NCBI GenBank assembly: GCA_050730675.1
Contig: JBOHNM010000046.1
Location: 1 to 25,744, forward strand
Source: JBOHNM01 sp050730675
GTDB taxonomy: Bacteria > Planctomycetota > Phycisphaerae > Phycisphaerales > UBA1924
Length of the DNA: 25,744 nucleotides
Direction: 5' to 3'
Shown here: one piece after another, positions 1 through 6,430 of the stretch
Numbering within the stretch: the stretch's first letter is position 1
How the letters are laid out: every line of letters begins with the position of its first letter
Notes under the pieces: generated by a model
Told to the model about the DNA's origin: nothing
Seen by the model: only the letters and a program-made list of their open reading frames with translations
The model's database searches: none
Made by a program: the position numbers and the translations under genes

Positions 1-1
1 C

Positions 2-946
2 CCCAAGCCCCCCTCCGCCGAAAACACCATCGCCTGGGAACATGCCCTCCTCGGCCCGCTCGAATTCAAGCTCGACCAGGTCCGCTCCATCACCTTCCCG
101 CCGATCCTTGATTCCGTGCCACAGCCCACGACGACCGCGAAAACGGGAGGGGAGAGCGACACCCTCATCCTCCGCAACGGCGACCGCCTCGACGGCTTCG
201 TCGCCGGCATCGTCCCCCCGCCCGACGACAAGGACCCGTCCCTCGCCGTCAAGCTCGAGGTCAAGGGAACGGTCTCGACCATCCCCCTTTCCCGCGTCGC
301 CGTCGTCCGCCTGAGCAACCCCCCACCCGCCACCCGCCCCACGGGTGTGGGCATCTGGCTCGATGGGGGCACCGCCGCCATCGTCTCCCGCGCCCTCCTC
401 GCCGACGGCATGCCCCTCACCGTCTGGACCACCGGCCAGAAGACGCCCCGCGATATCCCCGCCCAGTTCCTCCGCGCCTTCATGCCCGACTCCGCCCGCC
501 TCCGCTCCCTCGCCGGGCTCGAGATCACCAATCAAAAACCCGGCCCCAACCGCGGCTGGTGGCGTCCCGCCATCGTCCGCCCCTCCTCGGGCGAGATCGC
601 CGGCGCCTCGGAGGTCGAGCTCCCCGGACCCATGTTCGTGGAATGGAAACTCCCCGAAAACGCCGCCCGCCTCGGCGGCTGGATCGTCCTCCCCGAAGAC
701 TGCCGCGCCTGGGGCGAGTGCGAAATCACGGTCACCCTCGTGGGCGTGGGGGCCGGCGTTGGAAGCGGCGACGGCGGGAAAGAACTCCTCAAAACCAAAC
801 TCTCCGACGCCCACCCCGAAGCCCCGCTGAACATCGAATTGCCCGGCACAGGCCCCCGCACCCTCCGCATCACCCTCGCCGAAGGCTCCCGAGGCGCGGT
901 CCAGACCCGCGCCGTCCTCCGCCGCGCCATCCTTGTCTGCAAATAA
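2..946 (+). CDS. Unrecognised protein, 5' end outside the window
   Basis: The reading frame is open from the left edge, so the N-terminus is missing and about 314 residues are visible. I do not recognise a named family. The visible part starts with a stretch ending in LGPLEFKLDQVRSITF. It is followed by a second, similar stretch (DTLILRNGDRLDGFV ... TIPLSRVAVVRL). Both look like the small beta-barrel-like 'LRNGDRL...G' modules common in planctomycete secreted proteins, possibly as a repeated unit. The last about 120 residues are beta-rich with alternating hydrophobics and end in RAVLRRAILVCK, loosely resembling a carbohydrate-binding (NPCBM-like) fold; that is a guess. The codon pattern (C in most third positions) supports this frame, and the downstream terminator marks its end. 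No catalytic motif is visible. An internal GTG at 116 exists, but coding continues upstream of it. Confidence 0.75.
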   Translation, partial: PKPPSAENTIAWEHALLGPLEFKLDQVRSITFPPILDSVPQPTTTAKTGGESDTLILRNGDRLDGFVAGIVPPPDDKDPSLAVKLEVKGTVSTIPLSRVAVVRLSNPPPATRPTGVGIWLDGGTAAIVSRALLADGMPLTVWTTGQKTPRDIPAQFLRAFMPDSARLRSLAGLEITNQKPGPNRGWWRPAIVRPSSGEIAGASEVELPGPMFVEWKLPENAARLGGWIVLPEDCRAWGECEITVTLVGVGAGVGSGDGGKELLKTKLSDAHPEAPLNIELPGTGPRTLRITLAEGSRGAVQTRAVLRRAILVCK

Positions 947-965
947 CTCCCGCGGCGTCAATACC

Positions 966-992
966 AGGCTCGAGCACAAGCCCGGGCTTTTT
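966..992 (+). terminator. Rho-independent terminator of the first gene
   Basis: A ten-base arm at 966-975 (AGGCTCGAGC) faces 980-989 (GCCCGGGCTT) across an ACAA loop. Nine of ten positions pair, two as G-T wobbles. Five T residues follow at 988-992. It lies 20 bases after the stop at 946. Confidence 0.7.
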
Positions 993-1051
993 CGCTACCC
1001 CAACTTCATTCCACAACGTGACCGCACGAACTCCCCACGCGCCGTGGTCTT

Positions 1052-1163
1052 CGCCCCAAAGGGGCGCAGGTCTGTAGCTACGGGTGGAGCGAAGTCCGCC
1101 ACAGGCGGACGCAGCGCAACCCGTAGTCAACCGTCCAATCGAACTCCCTGCCCGAAGGGGCAG
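1052..1163. repeat. Cluster of palindromic extragenic repeats
   Basis: Three hairpins lie in a row. The first is CGCCCC-AAA-GGGGCG at 1052-1066. The second is compound: an outer arm CTACGGGT (1078-1085) pairs with ACCCGTAG (1119-1126), and an inner arm GTCCGCC (1094-1100) pairs with GGCGGAC (1104-1110) around an ACA loop. The third is CTGCCC/GGGCAG at 1148-1163. There is no T-run, so these are not simple terminators. The wording resembles dispersed repeats I associate with planctomycete intergenic DNA. No transposase is seen nearby. The rest of 947-1227 shows nothing else besides the terminator. Confidence 0.6.
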
Positions 1164-1227
1164 AGGAATGTGCTAAGGGTCGGCGCCCCACTCAGCACGC
1201 TCCTCGTCTCCTCTCGAGTGGTACCCG

Positions 1228-1581
1228 ATGAACTTCTACACGATCCAGCACGTCCCTCCTCCAGCGAGCCCTTTCCGTGTCAACACCAGCCGGAAGATAC
1301 AACGGCCCACACTCGTGCGAATCGCAGAGTGCATGGTTCTCCGCGCAATCGGTTGTCTGTCGGAGCAGAACGCTCGCGCCCTCGAATCGATGGCCCCTTC
1401 CCTCCGCTCCCTCTATGGACTCGAAGGCGACTGGCCCGAAGTTGTGCGGAAAGTGCTCGAACTTGACGCCGACTTTGACCAACGAATGGTCAGTTCCTGG
1501 CAAGCCATTCGGGCTCGCTATCCGCAACTCACGGCCCAGCAATTCGCCGAAGCCGTGGCGGACCGCCTCTTCTCCGTTTGA
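1228..1581 (+). CDS. Small protein of unknown function, atypical composition
   Basis: This 117-residue reading frame starts with ATG and has no convincing Shine-Dalgarno sequence. I recognise no family. Residues about 25-117 read as a soluble, mostly helical protein (for example MVLRAIGCLSEQNARALESM and LTAQQFAEAVADRLFSV), with balanced charges and regular hydrophobic spacing. That argues for a real protein rather than a chance frame. Its codon use is clearly less GC-biased in third positions than the genes on either side (codons such as cct, gga, ata, caa, cga and gtt occur). Together with the repeat cluster just upstream, this hints at an acquired or lineage-restricted gene. The opposite strand is also open here, but its translation has no such pattern. 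Confidence 0.5.
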   Translation: MNFYTIQHVPPPASPFRVNTSRKIQRPTLVRIAECMVLRAIGCLSEQNARALESMAPSLRSLYGLEGDWPEVVRKVLELDADFDQRMVSSWQAIRARYPQLTAQQFAEAVADRLFSV

Positions 1582-1663
1582 GCGCCACAACCCATTGGGT
1601 TCACACAATGCATCACCACCACATATAGCCATACAAAAACTGATAAAGAATATCGTATTATGT

Positions 1664-1692
1664 TTGCAAATCCCAAATCTGTCCGGTATCCT
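1664..1692 (+). promoter_or_regulatory. Candidate promoter, possibly for a leaderless mRNA
   Basis: TTGCAA (1664-1669) and TATCCT (1687-1692) are separated by 17 bases, each matching 4 of 6 consensus positions. They lie in an AT-rich island (about 1610-1692) that stands out from the GC-rich surroundings. The -10 box ends six bases before ATG 1699, so a transcript from it would have almost no leader. Weak evidence, based only on motif and composition. Confidence 0.3.
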
Positions 1693-1698
1693 ATCGGC

Positions 1699-2202
1699 AT
1701 GGGCCCCTCCCTGTCAAACCCCTTCCTCCCACGCGAACTCGCCGCCATCGACGCCCTCCTCGCCGTCGCCGAGTCACCCTCCGCCCACCCCCGCGAACGC
1801 CGCCTCGCGGCCACAAAAGCCCTCGATATCTGCGAGCGCCTCCGCGCCGACCCTTCCTCCGCAGACGTAGCGCCCGGCTCCCGGCCGGTGTCGGCCGCCG
1901 CGGCCAAGCCCTCTGCCGGTCATCTTTCCGCAGCCTCGCACCCAACGCTCGCGGCAACCACCCCCACCTCTCCGCCCCCACTCACCCAAGCCCAGCAGCG
2001 TCCAACGCCCGCTCCTGCCTCACTTCCATCGTCCGCCATCACAACTCCCGCGTCGGCAATCATCCCCGATCGCTCCCACACCGACGACCCCTTCTTCACC
2101 CCGCTCGTCGCGGCTCCCGAATCCACCCCTGCCGTCCCCACCGCAACCATCACCACCCCGGCCGCCCGGCGTCCACACCCCGAATTGCCCCGCGCAGCGT
2201 GA
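1699..2202 (+). CDS. Unrecognised protein with Pro/Ala/Ser/Thr-rich tail
   Basis: This encodes 167 residues if translation starts at ATG 1699. An in-frame ATG at 1660 would add 13 residues, but those codons (ttt, gca, aat, tct, tat and others) are AT-ending, unlike everything after 1699, and a candidate promoter overlaps them, so I prefer the later start. Residues about 8-50 form a plausible helical segment (ELAAIDALLAVAESP ... TKALDICERLRAD). The remaining about 115 residues are low-complexity, rich in proline, alanine, threonine and serine, and probably disordered. There is no signal peptide, membrane segment or motif I can name. The helical head with a long disordered tail could be a scaffold or regulatory partner, but that is speculation. 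A GCAGC/GCTGC hairpin at 2234-2249 follows without a T-run. Confidence 0.5.
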   Translation: MGPSLSNPFLPRELAAIDALLAVAESPSAHPRERRLAATKALDICERLRADPSSADVAPGSRPVSAAAAKPSAGHLSAASHPTLAATTPTSPPPLTQAQQRPTPAPASLPSSAITTPASAIIPDRSHTDDPFFTPLVAAPESTPAVPTATITTPAARRPHPELPRAA

Positions 2203-2327
2203 CGGCGATAACCCTCACACCATCCCCTGTTTTGCAGCCGAAAAGCTGCCGCACGGCTACCAGAACCCACGTAATCGAGGCACTTTCCGCTGGTTTTCCC
2301 CCGGATCGCGGCTAGGCTCTTGCTGTG

Positions 2328-2343
2328 GGGGCCTTCCGGCCCC
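2328..2343 (+). other. Leader hairpin upstream of the PEP-CTERM-like gene
   Basis: GGGGCC (2328-2333), loop TTCC, GGCCCC (2338-2343) forms a perfect six-base stem 30 bases before the ATG at 2374. It is followed by a purine-rich stretch containing the ribosome-binding site. It could be an mRNA-stabilising leader structure; there is no T-run. Confidence 0.35.
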
Positions 2344-2373
2344 GAGAGAATCCGAGCGAGAGAGGGAAAAGTC

Positions 2374-3396
2374 ATGTCCATTTCAGCCCGTAGTGCCTTC
2401 GGCGTTGCCGCCGTTGCGCTGGTTTCCATTGCCGGCCTCGCCCGCGCGCAGGTCGTGCCGCCGATCAGCTTCGGCGCTGCCGACTACGACAACACGCCCA
2501 ACACCGTCACCAACCCCGGCGCGGTGCAGCACCACAACCAGACGTTCGGCTCCTTCCGCGACGTCTTCTGGTGGTCCGATCGCGCCAACATCACCGGTGT
2601 CGGCTCGCCCGATTACATCAACCGCGGCAACAGCCTCGTCCTCAGCGGCGGCTCGCCCCAGCACGCCATCTTCGGACCCGGACCCTACACGGCACTGAAC
2701 TTCACCGGCAACTCGCCCAGCGGCGGCCAGAGCTACATGGCGGTGTACGACACCACTCCCGGCGACATCGCCCCCACCAACCTCTTCGACGCCTCGGGCG
2801 CCGGCGGCCTCCTCGTCGCGGCCGATGTCCTCTTCGCTCACCCCGGCCACAGCGTCTCCGGCGGCGTCGTCGCCATGTACAACGAGGGCCAGGACGCCCT
2901 CGCCCTCGTCGCGCACCAGGGCGGCGGCAACAATCCCGACCACGCCACGCTGGAACTGGTTTTCCAGAGCCACGGCGGCCTCGGCACGCAGCTCAACACG
3001 ATCGCCCTCCCCGGCCTCACGGCCTTCCTCCCCGGCGAGTGGTACCGCGTCCAGATGCAGCTCAACGTCAGCGGCGACGCGTGGACGATGGTCGGCACAA
3101 TTCTGCGGCACACCATCCCCGGCGATCCCACCAGCCCGCTCGGCGCCACCATCGCCACGATGCCCTTCAACGGATCGCTCTCCAGCCCCGGCAATACGCT
3201 GGACCTGACCAACCCCGGCGAGGTCGGCGTCATCGCCCAGGCCAACCAGGCCTTCGGCGACGGCATCCCCAACCCTCTGCTCCCGACCGTGGACAACATC
3301 GGCATCAGCATCACCAACTTCCAGGTCGTTCCCACCCCCGGCGCCGCCGCACTCGCCGCACTCGGCGGCCTCCTCGTCGCCCGCCGCCGCCGCTGA
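2374..3396 (+). CDS. Secreted protein with PEP-CTERM-like sorting tail
   Basis: This 340-residue protein starts at ATG 2374, preceded by AGAGGGA at 2361-2367, six bases from the ATG. The frame is open upstream to a TTG at 2320, but only the ATG puts a classical signal peptide at the N-terminus (MSISARSAFGVAAVALVS... ending ARAQ, cleavage near residue 25). The C-terminus has the tripartite sorting signal of PEP-CTERM-like proteins: a PTPGAAALAALGG motif, a short hydrophobic helix, then four arginines. The family is exported, recognised by a membrane sortase-like enzyme, and probably displayed or released at the surface. The body is rich in Gly, Asn, Thr and Ser and beta-prone, with no catalytic motif, suggesting a structural or binding role. 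A strong terminator follows, so it is probably transcribed alone. Confidence 0.85.
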   Translation: MSISARSAFGVAAVALVSIAGLARAQVVPPISFGAADYDNTPNTVTNPGAVQHHNQTFGSFRDVFWWSDRANITGVGSPDYINRGNSLVLSGGSPQHAIFGPGPYTALNFTGNSPSGGQSYMAVYDTTPGDIAPTNLFDASGAGGLLVAADVLFAHPGHSVSGGVVAMYNEGQDALALVAHQGGGNNPDHATLELVFQSHGGLGTQLNTIALPGLTAFLPGEWYRVQMQLNVSGDAWTMVGTILRHTIPGDPTSPLGATIATMPFNGSLSSPGNTLDLTNPGEVGVIAQANQAFGDGIPNPLLPTVDNIGISITNFQVVPTPGAAALAALGGLLVARRRR

Positions 3397-3426
3397 ACCG
3401 TTCGGTCAACTCTTGCTCCCGCCAGG

Positions 3427-3450
3427 CCCGGCACAGCCGGGTCTTTTTCT
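3427..3450 (+). terminator. Rho-independent terminator after the PEP-CTERM-like gene
   Basis: CCCGGC (3427-3432), loop ACA, GCCGGG (3436-3441), then TCTTTTTCT. It lies 30 bases past the stop codon. Confidence 0.85.
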
Positions 3451-3463
3451 TGTCCAGATATCC

Positions 3464-3500
3464 ACATATTCGAGCTTCGTGCCTTGAGCTTTGAGCTTTT
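3464..3500 (-). repeat. Degenerate 7-nt periodic repeat
   Basis: Read on the minus strand this contains the heptads AAGCTCA, AAGCTCA, AGGCACG, AAGCTCG, AATATGT in succession. It resembles the repeat at 9512-9539 in unit, phase and order of variants, in the opposite orientation. It lies between a terminator and the next gene, so it is non-coding here. Confidence 0.5.
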
Positions 3501-3530
3501 CTCCTGTCCCTTACCTACCCTCCCCCGCCC

Positions 3531-4961
3531 TTGGAATCCCCCACTACTCAACCCGGCGTCATCGATCCGCACCCGCTCCGCGAGATGCTCGCCATCGCCG
3601 CGCCCACCGTGGCGACAATGACCAGCTACACCCTCATGCAGTTCGTGGACGCGATGATGGTTTCGCGCATCGACCCGCCCTCCCCCGACTACCTCGCCGG
3701 TCAGGGCAACGGCGCCGTCTGGGCCTTCGCCCCCATCAGCATCCTCGCCGGCTTCCTCAGCGTCATCAACACCTATGTGTCGCAGAACCTCGGTGCCAAG
3801 ACGCCCGAGCGCGGCCCCGCCTACGCCTGGAACGGCCTGTGGCTCTGCCTCGCGGCCGCCGTCCTCCTGATCCCCTATGCCCTGCTGCTGCCGCACCTGT
3901 TCAGCGCCGGGTGGATGAATCACTCGCCGGAGGTCGTCCGCTACGAGTCGCAGTTCGCCCAGATCCTGATCCTCGGCGCGCTGCCGGGGATGTTCACACG
4001 CACCCTGGCGCAGTTCTTCTTCGGCATGCACCGGCCGCTGGTGGTCCTGATCGCCGCGGTCTGCGGCAACCTCACCAACTTCGGCGTGAATCTCTTCCTG
4101 ATCTTCGGCCACAAAGGTCTGGGCATCCCAGCCCTCGGCGTCGCCGGCGCGGCCATCGGCACAGTGATCGGCTCGATCGTCGAGTGCGCGATCCCGATGT
4201 GCGTCTTCCTCTCGCCGAAATACAACCTCCTCTACCGCACCCGCGTCGCGTGGCGTTTCAGTGTTGCTCACATCCGCGACATCGCCCGCATCGGCTGGCC
4301 GCCCGCACTCATGTTCGGCAACGAGATCGTCTGCTGGGCGATCTTCATGACCGCCCTCGCCGGGCGCTTCGGGCCCGAGCACAACACCGCCGGGTGGATC
4401 GCGCTGCGCTACATGCACCTGAGCTTCATGCCCGCCGTGGGCATCTCCGTCGCCATGACCGCCATCGTCGGCAAGTGCATCGGCGCCAAGCGCCCGGACC
4501 TGGTCCCGCAGCGCGTCCGCATGGGCCTGTGGGTCACCATGACGTATATGTCCCTGTGCGGCCTGGTCTTCGTTCTCTTCCGGCACGACCTTGTGCACGT
4601 CTTCATCAAGGCCGACACGCCCCCCGACCAGGCCGCCCGCGTCATCGAGGTCGGCGGCCGGATCATGATCATCGCCGCCATCTTCCAGGCCTTCGACGGC
4701 ATGGGCATGACCCTGGTTGGCTCCCTCCGCGGCGCCGGCGACACCATCTGGCCCGGCGTGGCCACCATCATCCTGGCGTGGTCGTGCATCATCGGCCTGG
4801 GCGGCGCCTTCGCCATCTGGTGGCCCGAGCTTGGCTCGGTCGGCCCGTGGATCGGGGCCGGGCTCTACATCATCCTGCTGGGGGTGGCCTTGATGTGGCG
4901 GTACCTGTCGGGCAAGTGGCGGACGATGGCCGTCCTGGAACACGCCGCGGGGGCCCACTAG
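3531..4961 (+). CDS. MATE family multidrug/cation efflux transporter
   Basis: This 476-residue polytopic inner-membrane protein has the length and hydrophobic pattern (about twelve membrane helices) of the MATE family, which exports drugs or metabolites using sodium or proton gradients. Recognisable stretches are PTVATMTSYTLMQFVDAMMVSR at the start of the first half and the matching segment around FMPAVGISVAMTAIVGKCIGAKR at the start of the second half. Helix 1 plus DAMMVSR is the classic MATE signature region. The start given is TTG 3531, with no Shine-Dalgarno sequence; ATG 3585 would remove 18 residues and is possible. The substrate cannot be told from sequence. No operon partner is visible: the next gene is 88 bases on and unrelated. 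A weak GCCCG/CGGGC hairpin (4961-4979) follows the stop. Confidence 0.88.
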   Translation: MESPTTQPGVIDPHPLREMLAIAAPTVATMTSYTLMQFVDAMMVSRIDPPSPDYLAGQGNGAVWAFAPISILAGFLSVINTYVSQNLGAKTPERGPAYAWNGLWLCLAAAVLLIPYALLLPHLFSAGWMNHSPEVVRYESQFAQILILGALPGMFTRTLAQFFFGMHRPLVVLIAAVCGNLTNFGVNLFLIFGHKGLGIPALGVAGAAIGTVIGSIVECAIPMCVFLSPKYNLLYRTRVAWRFSVAHIRDIARIGWPPALMFGNEIVCWAIFMTALAGRFGPEHNTAGWIALRYMHLSFMPAVGISVAMTAIVGKCIGAKRPDLVPQRVRMGLWVTMTYMSLCGLVFVLFRHDLVHVFIKADTPPDQAARVIEVGGRIMIIAAIFQAFDGMGMTLVGSLRGAGDTIWPGVATIILAWSCIIGLGGAFAIWWPELGSVGPWIGAGLYIILLGVALMWRYLSGKWRTMAVLEHAAGAH

Positions 4962-5049
4962 CCCGCTTTCCGGCCGGGCCAATGGCGGGGACAAGCGCCT
5001 AATATTCCCTCGGCCTTATCCCAAACGCTTTCTGAACGGACCACACCGC

Positions 5050-5991
5050 ATGTCCAACGCCAATCCCCTCGACGTCGTGATCGGAGCCACCGAGGTCCAG
5101 CGCGATGCGCAGACCGCCGCGGTCCACTTCGCCAACGCCGAGAAGGCCGAGGCGGCGGGCGATCACGGCAAGGCGATCACCGACCTGCAGAAGGCCGTGA
5201 ACTCCGACCCGACGGACGTGCGCATCCTCTTCAAGCTCGCCAGCCTGCTCGACCTCGCCGGCGACGAGGACGAGGCGATCGCCCTCTACGAGCGCGCCAT
5301 CGACAAGCCGCCGGCGCCGATCAGCGCCCTGCTCAACCTCGCGACCCTCTACGAGGACCGCAGCGACTGGGCCCGCGCCGAGCGCTGCCTCCGCCAGGTG
5401 CTCGAGACCAACCCCAACCACCCCCGCGCCAAGCTCTACATGCTCGACGTGACCGCCAGCCGCGGCATGGTCCTCGAGGACGACGAGCGCGACAAGGTCA
5501 AGCGCTCGGCCCTGCTCGATGTGCCTGTGACGGACTTCGAGCTCTCCGTCCGCGCCCGCACCTGCCTCAAGAAGATGAACATCCGCACCCTGGGCGACCT
5601 GATCCGCACGACCGAGGCGGAGTTGATGAGCTACAAGAACTTCGGCGAGTCCTCGCTCGTCGAGATCAAGGCCATGCTCTCCAGCAAGGGCCTGCGCCTG
5701 GGCCAGGGCCGCGACGAGCACCACCGCTCGGCCCGCCGCGCCATGCTCGACTCGCTCCGCGGCACCAACCAGGAGGCCGCGCTCAACAAGACCGTCAGCG
5801 AGATGAACCTCTCGGTCCGCGCCCGCAAGGCGCTCCAGCTCCTCAACATCCACACCCTCGGCGACCTGGTCGCCCACACCGAAGCCGAACTGCTCGGCGT
5901 CAAGAACTTCGGCCAGACCTCCCTCAACGAGGTCAAGGCGAAGCTCGCCGAGTACGGCCTGGACCTGCGGGAAATCGGCGAAGAGGGCTGA
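5050..5991 (+). CDS. TPR protein with two RNA polymerase alpha-CTD-like domains
   Basis: 313 residues, start ATG 5050. Residues about 22-130 hold roughly three tetratricopeptide repeats (AEAAGDHGKAITDLQKAV, then LLDLAGDEDEAIALYERAI, then YEDRSDWARAERCLRQVL), a protein-interaction scaffold. Residues about 155-225 and 245-310 each match the C-terminal domain of the RNA polymerase alpha subunit (VRAR...L.I.TLGDL...TEAEL...KNFG..SL.E.K). R168 and R257 align with the Arg265 that contacts UP-element DNA in E. coli alpha. The Asn268 position is Thr or Lys, and the Lys298 position is Ser or Thr. No alpha N-terminal (assembly) domain is present, so this is not RpoA. It may bind DNA or transcription factors and act as a transcription adaptor; this is inference. 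A possible -10 box (TAATAT, 5000-5005) precedes it and a strong terminator follows. Confidence 0.88.
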   Translation: MSNANPLDVVIGATEVQRDAQTAAVHFANAEKAEAAGDHGKAITDLQKAVNSDPTDVRILFKLASLLDLAGDEDEAIALYERAIDKPPAPISALLNLATLYEDRSDWARAERCLRQVLETNPNHPRAKLYMLDVTASRGMVLEDDERDKVKRSALLDVPVTDFELSVRARTCLKKMNIRTLGDLIRTTEAELMSYKNFGESSLVEIKAMLSSKGLRLGQGRDEHHRSARRAMLDSLRGTNQEAALNKTVSEMNLSVRARKALQLLNIHTLGDLVAHTEAELLGVKNFGQTSLNEVKAKLAEYGLDLREIGEEG

Positions 5992-6012
5992 TTCCGCGAC
6001 AACGAAACACCC

Positions 6013-6040
6013 AAGGCCCGGAGCGATCCGGGCCTTTTTC
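6013..6040 (+). terminator. Strong terminator between convergent genes
   Basis: AAGGCCCGGA (6013-6022), loop GCGA, TCCGGGCCTT (6027-6036): a perfect ten-base stem running into a T-run (6035-6039). It serves the plus-strand TPR gene. The minus-strand gene's stop codon lies at its edge, so it may also stop converging transcripts, although the T-run on that side is poor. Confidence 0.93.
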
Positions 6041-6347
6041 ATTGAGCTGGCGGCGGCTGATCGTCTGTGGCGCGCTGCACGACGTCCTCGTCCCGGACTC
6101 TCGTCTGGTGGTAGGTCAGGCGGGTCGTCGCGTATTCCTCGGGCGAGACCTTCAGGTCGGGCGTCTGGCCGCGGCAGTGCTGGGCGTGCAGGTGCTTAAG
6201 GAACGGGACGCACCACTGGCAGCCGGTGCCGGCGCCGAGGCAGTCGGAGATCAGCGAGGCGACGGGCGGGTCCTCGCGCGCCAAGAACGTCCGCACCTTG
6301 CGGAGCGAGACGTGGAAGCAGAGACAGACCTCGTCGTCGGGGTTCAT
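6039..6347 (-). CDS. BFD-like [2Fe-2S] protein (bacterioferritin-associated ferredoxin type)
   Basis: This 102-residue cytosolic protein starts at ATG 6347. C8-L-C10 near the N-terminus and C43-Q-W-C46 match the cysteine spacing of the BFD-like [2Fe-2S] domain, within the typical context 'CxC-hxxh ... GxGTGCxxC'. C36 and C58 are additional cysteines. Family members bind one [2Fe-2S] cluster; the stand-alone ones mobilise iron from bacterioferritin, others are modules of nitrite reductase or NifU. Here the domain is free-standing, followed by about 45 polar residues (PDLKVSPEEYATTRLTYHQ) with no known match to me. No bacterioferritin or other iron gene is nearby, so the partner is unknown. It converges on the TPR/alpha-CTD gene. 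There is no clear Shine-Dalgarno sequence. Confidence 0.8.
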   Translation of the reverse strand: MNPDDEVCLCFHVSLRKVRTFLAREDPPVASLISDCLGAGTGCQWCVPFLKHLHAQHCRGQTPDLKVSPEEYATTRLTYHQTRVRDEDVVQRATDDQPPPAQ

Positions 6348-6410
6348 GGTGCGCTCGAAGAGCTCTGTAAAAGTACGCCGCCGGAGCGGCTGGGTTCGAT
6401 ACCCTCTCCT

Positions 6411-6427
6411 GCGCGGTCGGACCGCGC
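6411..6427 (+). promoter_or_regulatory. Hairpin directly before the murE start codon
   Basis: GCGCGGTC-G-GACCGCGC is a near-perfect 17-base palindrome ending three bases before the murE ATG, where a ribosome-binding site should be. No Shine-Dalgarno sequence is present. It could hinder initiation, or act as a protein site at DNA level. Confidence 0.4.
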
Positions 6428-6430
6428 GCT

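Noticed and set aside
3459..3467. Possible DnaA box (ATATCCACA), and TTATCCCAA near 5016
   Set aside because: Single imperfect matches about 1.5 kb apart, no cluster, no dnaA or dnaN in the window. They do not by themselves support an origin at the skew switch.
2838..4994. A 718-codon open frame on the minus strand across the PEP-CTERM-like and MATE genes
   Set aside because: It is antisense to two clearly recognisable genes, crosses a strong terminator, and its translation is Asp/Gly/Ala-rich without any domain: a high-GC shadow frame.
6375..6410. tRNA-like 3' half (GCCGC/GCGGC arm followed by GGGTTCGATACCC)
   Set aside because: It resembles a class II variable arm plus T-arm, but the T-stem pairs over only three bases and there is no matching acceptor, D-arm or anticodon arm upstream.
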